From positions 1 through 14,090 of the forward strand of contig JAICSG010000030.1 in assembly GCA_025937035.1 (NCBI GenBank): a stretch of 14,090 bases of DNA, in the 5' to 3' direction. The notes beneath the pieces are model-generated. The model was not told where the DNA came from and did no database searches. It saw nothing but the letters and a program-made list of their open reading frames with translations. The DNA is from Thermoanaerobaculia bacterium (lineage in GTDB: Bacteria; Acidobacteriota; Thermoanaerobaculia; Multivoradales; UBA5704). Shown piece after piece: positions 13,599 through 14,090 of this stretch; the first letter of the stretch is position 1; every line of letters starts with the position of its first letter. The position numbers and the translations under genes were made by a program.

Positions 13599-14090
13599 AT
13601 GCCTGACAACACCGCAACCGTATACCTGGAGCCGACGCAGGAGTCCGGCCGGGCGTTGATGCTGCGCCGGATCGAGGGCGGCGTCGTGATGTTGAACCTG
13701 CTTCGGTTCCGGGAGGTCGCGGACTATTCCGCCTCGCCCGAGCTGGCGCTGGAAACGCCGATCAGTGGCGAGGCGGCGTATCAGCTTTATATGGAGCATA
13801 CGCTGCCGTTCCTCCGGAAGAGCGGCGGCGAGGTGATTTTCTATGGTGAGGGCGGGCAATTTCTGATCGGTCCGACGAGCGAGCGATGGGACGCGGCCAT
13901 GCTGGTCCGGCAGCGGAGCCTCCAGGATTTCATGGCGTTCGCGTCGGATCGGGAGTACATGGCCGGGCTCGGCCACCGGATCGCCGCCCTCGCGGATTCA
14001 CGGCTGCTGCCGCTCGTCGAGGAGCCGCTCGCGGAGCCCCGGAAATCCTATCGGAAGGGCGCGGTGGGAGCCCTGATGGACGAATACGAG
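13599..14090 (+). CDS. DUF1330-family protein, 3' end beyond the window
   Basis: At least 164 residues are present, with no stop before the window ends. The ATG at 13599 follows GGAGG (13589-13593) by 5 nt. Residues about 28-140 look like a DUF1330 domain, a small dimeric alpha/beta-barrel fold: VVMLNLLRFRE (29-39), SGEAAYQLYMEHTLPFLRKSGGEVIFYG (56-83), LIGP, ERWDAAMLVR, DREYMAGLGHRIAALADSRLLPL (117-139). The pattern of short motifs is clear, but the biochemical role of the family is not established. The C-terminal extension (140 onward) is charged and incomplete. It starts 23 nt after the thioredoxin-fold selenoprotein candidate on the same strand, so the two are probably one transcript. No signal peptide is seen, so the protein should be cytoplasmic, unlike its neighbour. 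Confidence 0.8.
   Translation, partial: MPDNTATVYLEPTQESGRALMLRRIEGGVVMLNLLRFREVADYSASPELALETPISGEAAYQLYMEHTLPFLRKSGGEVIFYGEGGQFLIGPTSERWDAAMLVRQRSLQDFMAFASDREYMAGLGHRIAALADSRLLPLVEEPLAEPRKSYRKGAVGALMDEYE

Overview
This window is GC-rich chromosomal DNA (about 65-70% GC in most genes), densely packed with protein genes. No rRNA, tRNA, IS element or CRISPR array was seen. The gene mix points to a soil- or sediment-type bacterium, most plausibly Acidobacteriota. It includes a membrane-anchored winged-helix/TolB-like/TPR regulator, an ArnT-like glycosyltransferase, an S46 dipeptidyl-peptidase, a Ku gene divergent from a LIG-POL type ligD, and a DUF1330 protein. The phylum call is an inference from gene content.

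Layout. Bases 1-1530 hold the 3' part of an ArnT/PMT-like membrane glycosyltransferase. Bases 1565-4717 encode a 1050-residue one-component regulator (winged helix, TM helix, TolB/FlgO-like domain, TPRs). It runs tail-to-tail, with a 50-nt overlap, into a minus-strand S46 exopeptidase (4668-6866). A 131-nt gap with a 75-nt, 35-bp hairpin built of 9-nt repeats separates the peptidase from a minus-strand secreted orphan (6998-7669). That orphan is divergent from a second small exported protein (7831-8436) across interleaved promoters.

Next is a DNA end-joining block. A MerR-HTH/TPR protein (8440-9321) lies 24 nt downstream of Ku (9346-10239) on the same strand. Across an AT-rich divergent gap is ligD (10357-12306; ligase then polymerase, no phosphoesterase domain), followed 9 nt later by a GNAT acetyltransferase (12316-12822). 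Ku and LigD are the minimal two-component bacterial NHEJ machine. The MerR-TPR protein is a candidate local partner or regulator.

The most notable item is at 12922-13575: an exported DsbA-family thioredoxin-fold protein whose frame is interrupted only by an in-frame TGA (13099-13101), exactly where the first Cys of the CPYC active site belongs (DFQ-TGA-PYC). A strong Shine-Dalgarno, a signal peptide, full conservation on both sides of the TGA and a hairpin just downstream make it a probable selenoprotein (UPYC). A standard gene caller would truncate it, mis-start it at 13129, or call it a pseudogene. A DUF1330 gene (13599 to the window end) follows as a likely operon partner.

A recurring small-scale pattern is a TAnnnT -10 hexamer placed so that transcription would begin at or within 2 nt of the start codon (S46 peptidase, MerR-TPR, Ku, GNAT). 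This suggests leaderless mRNAs.
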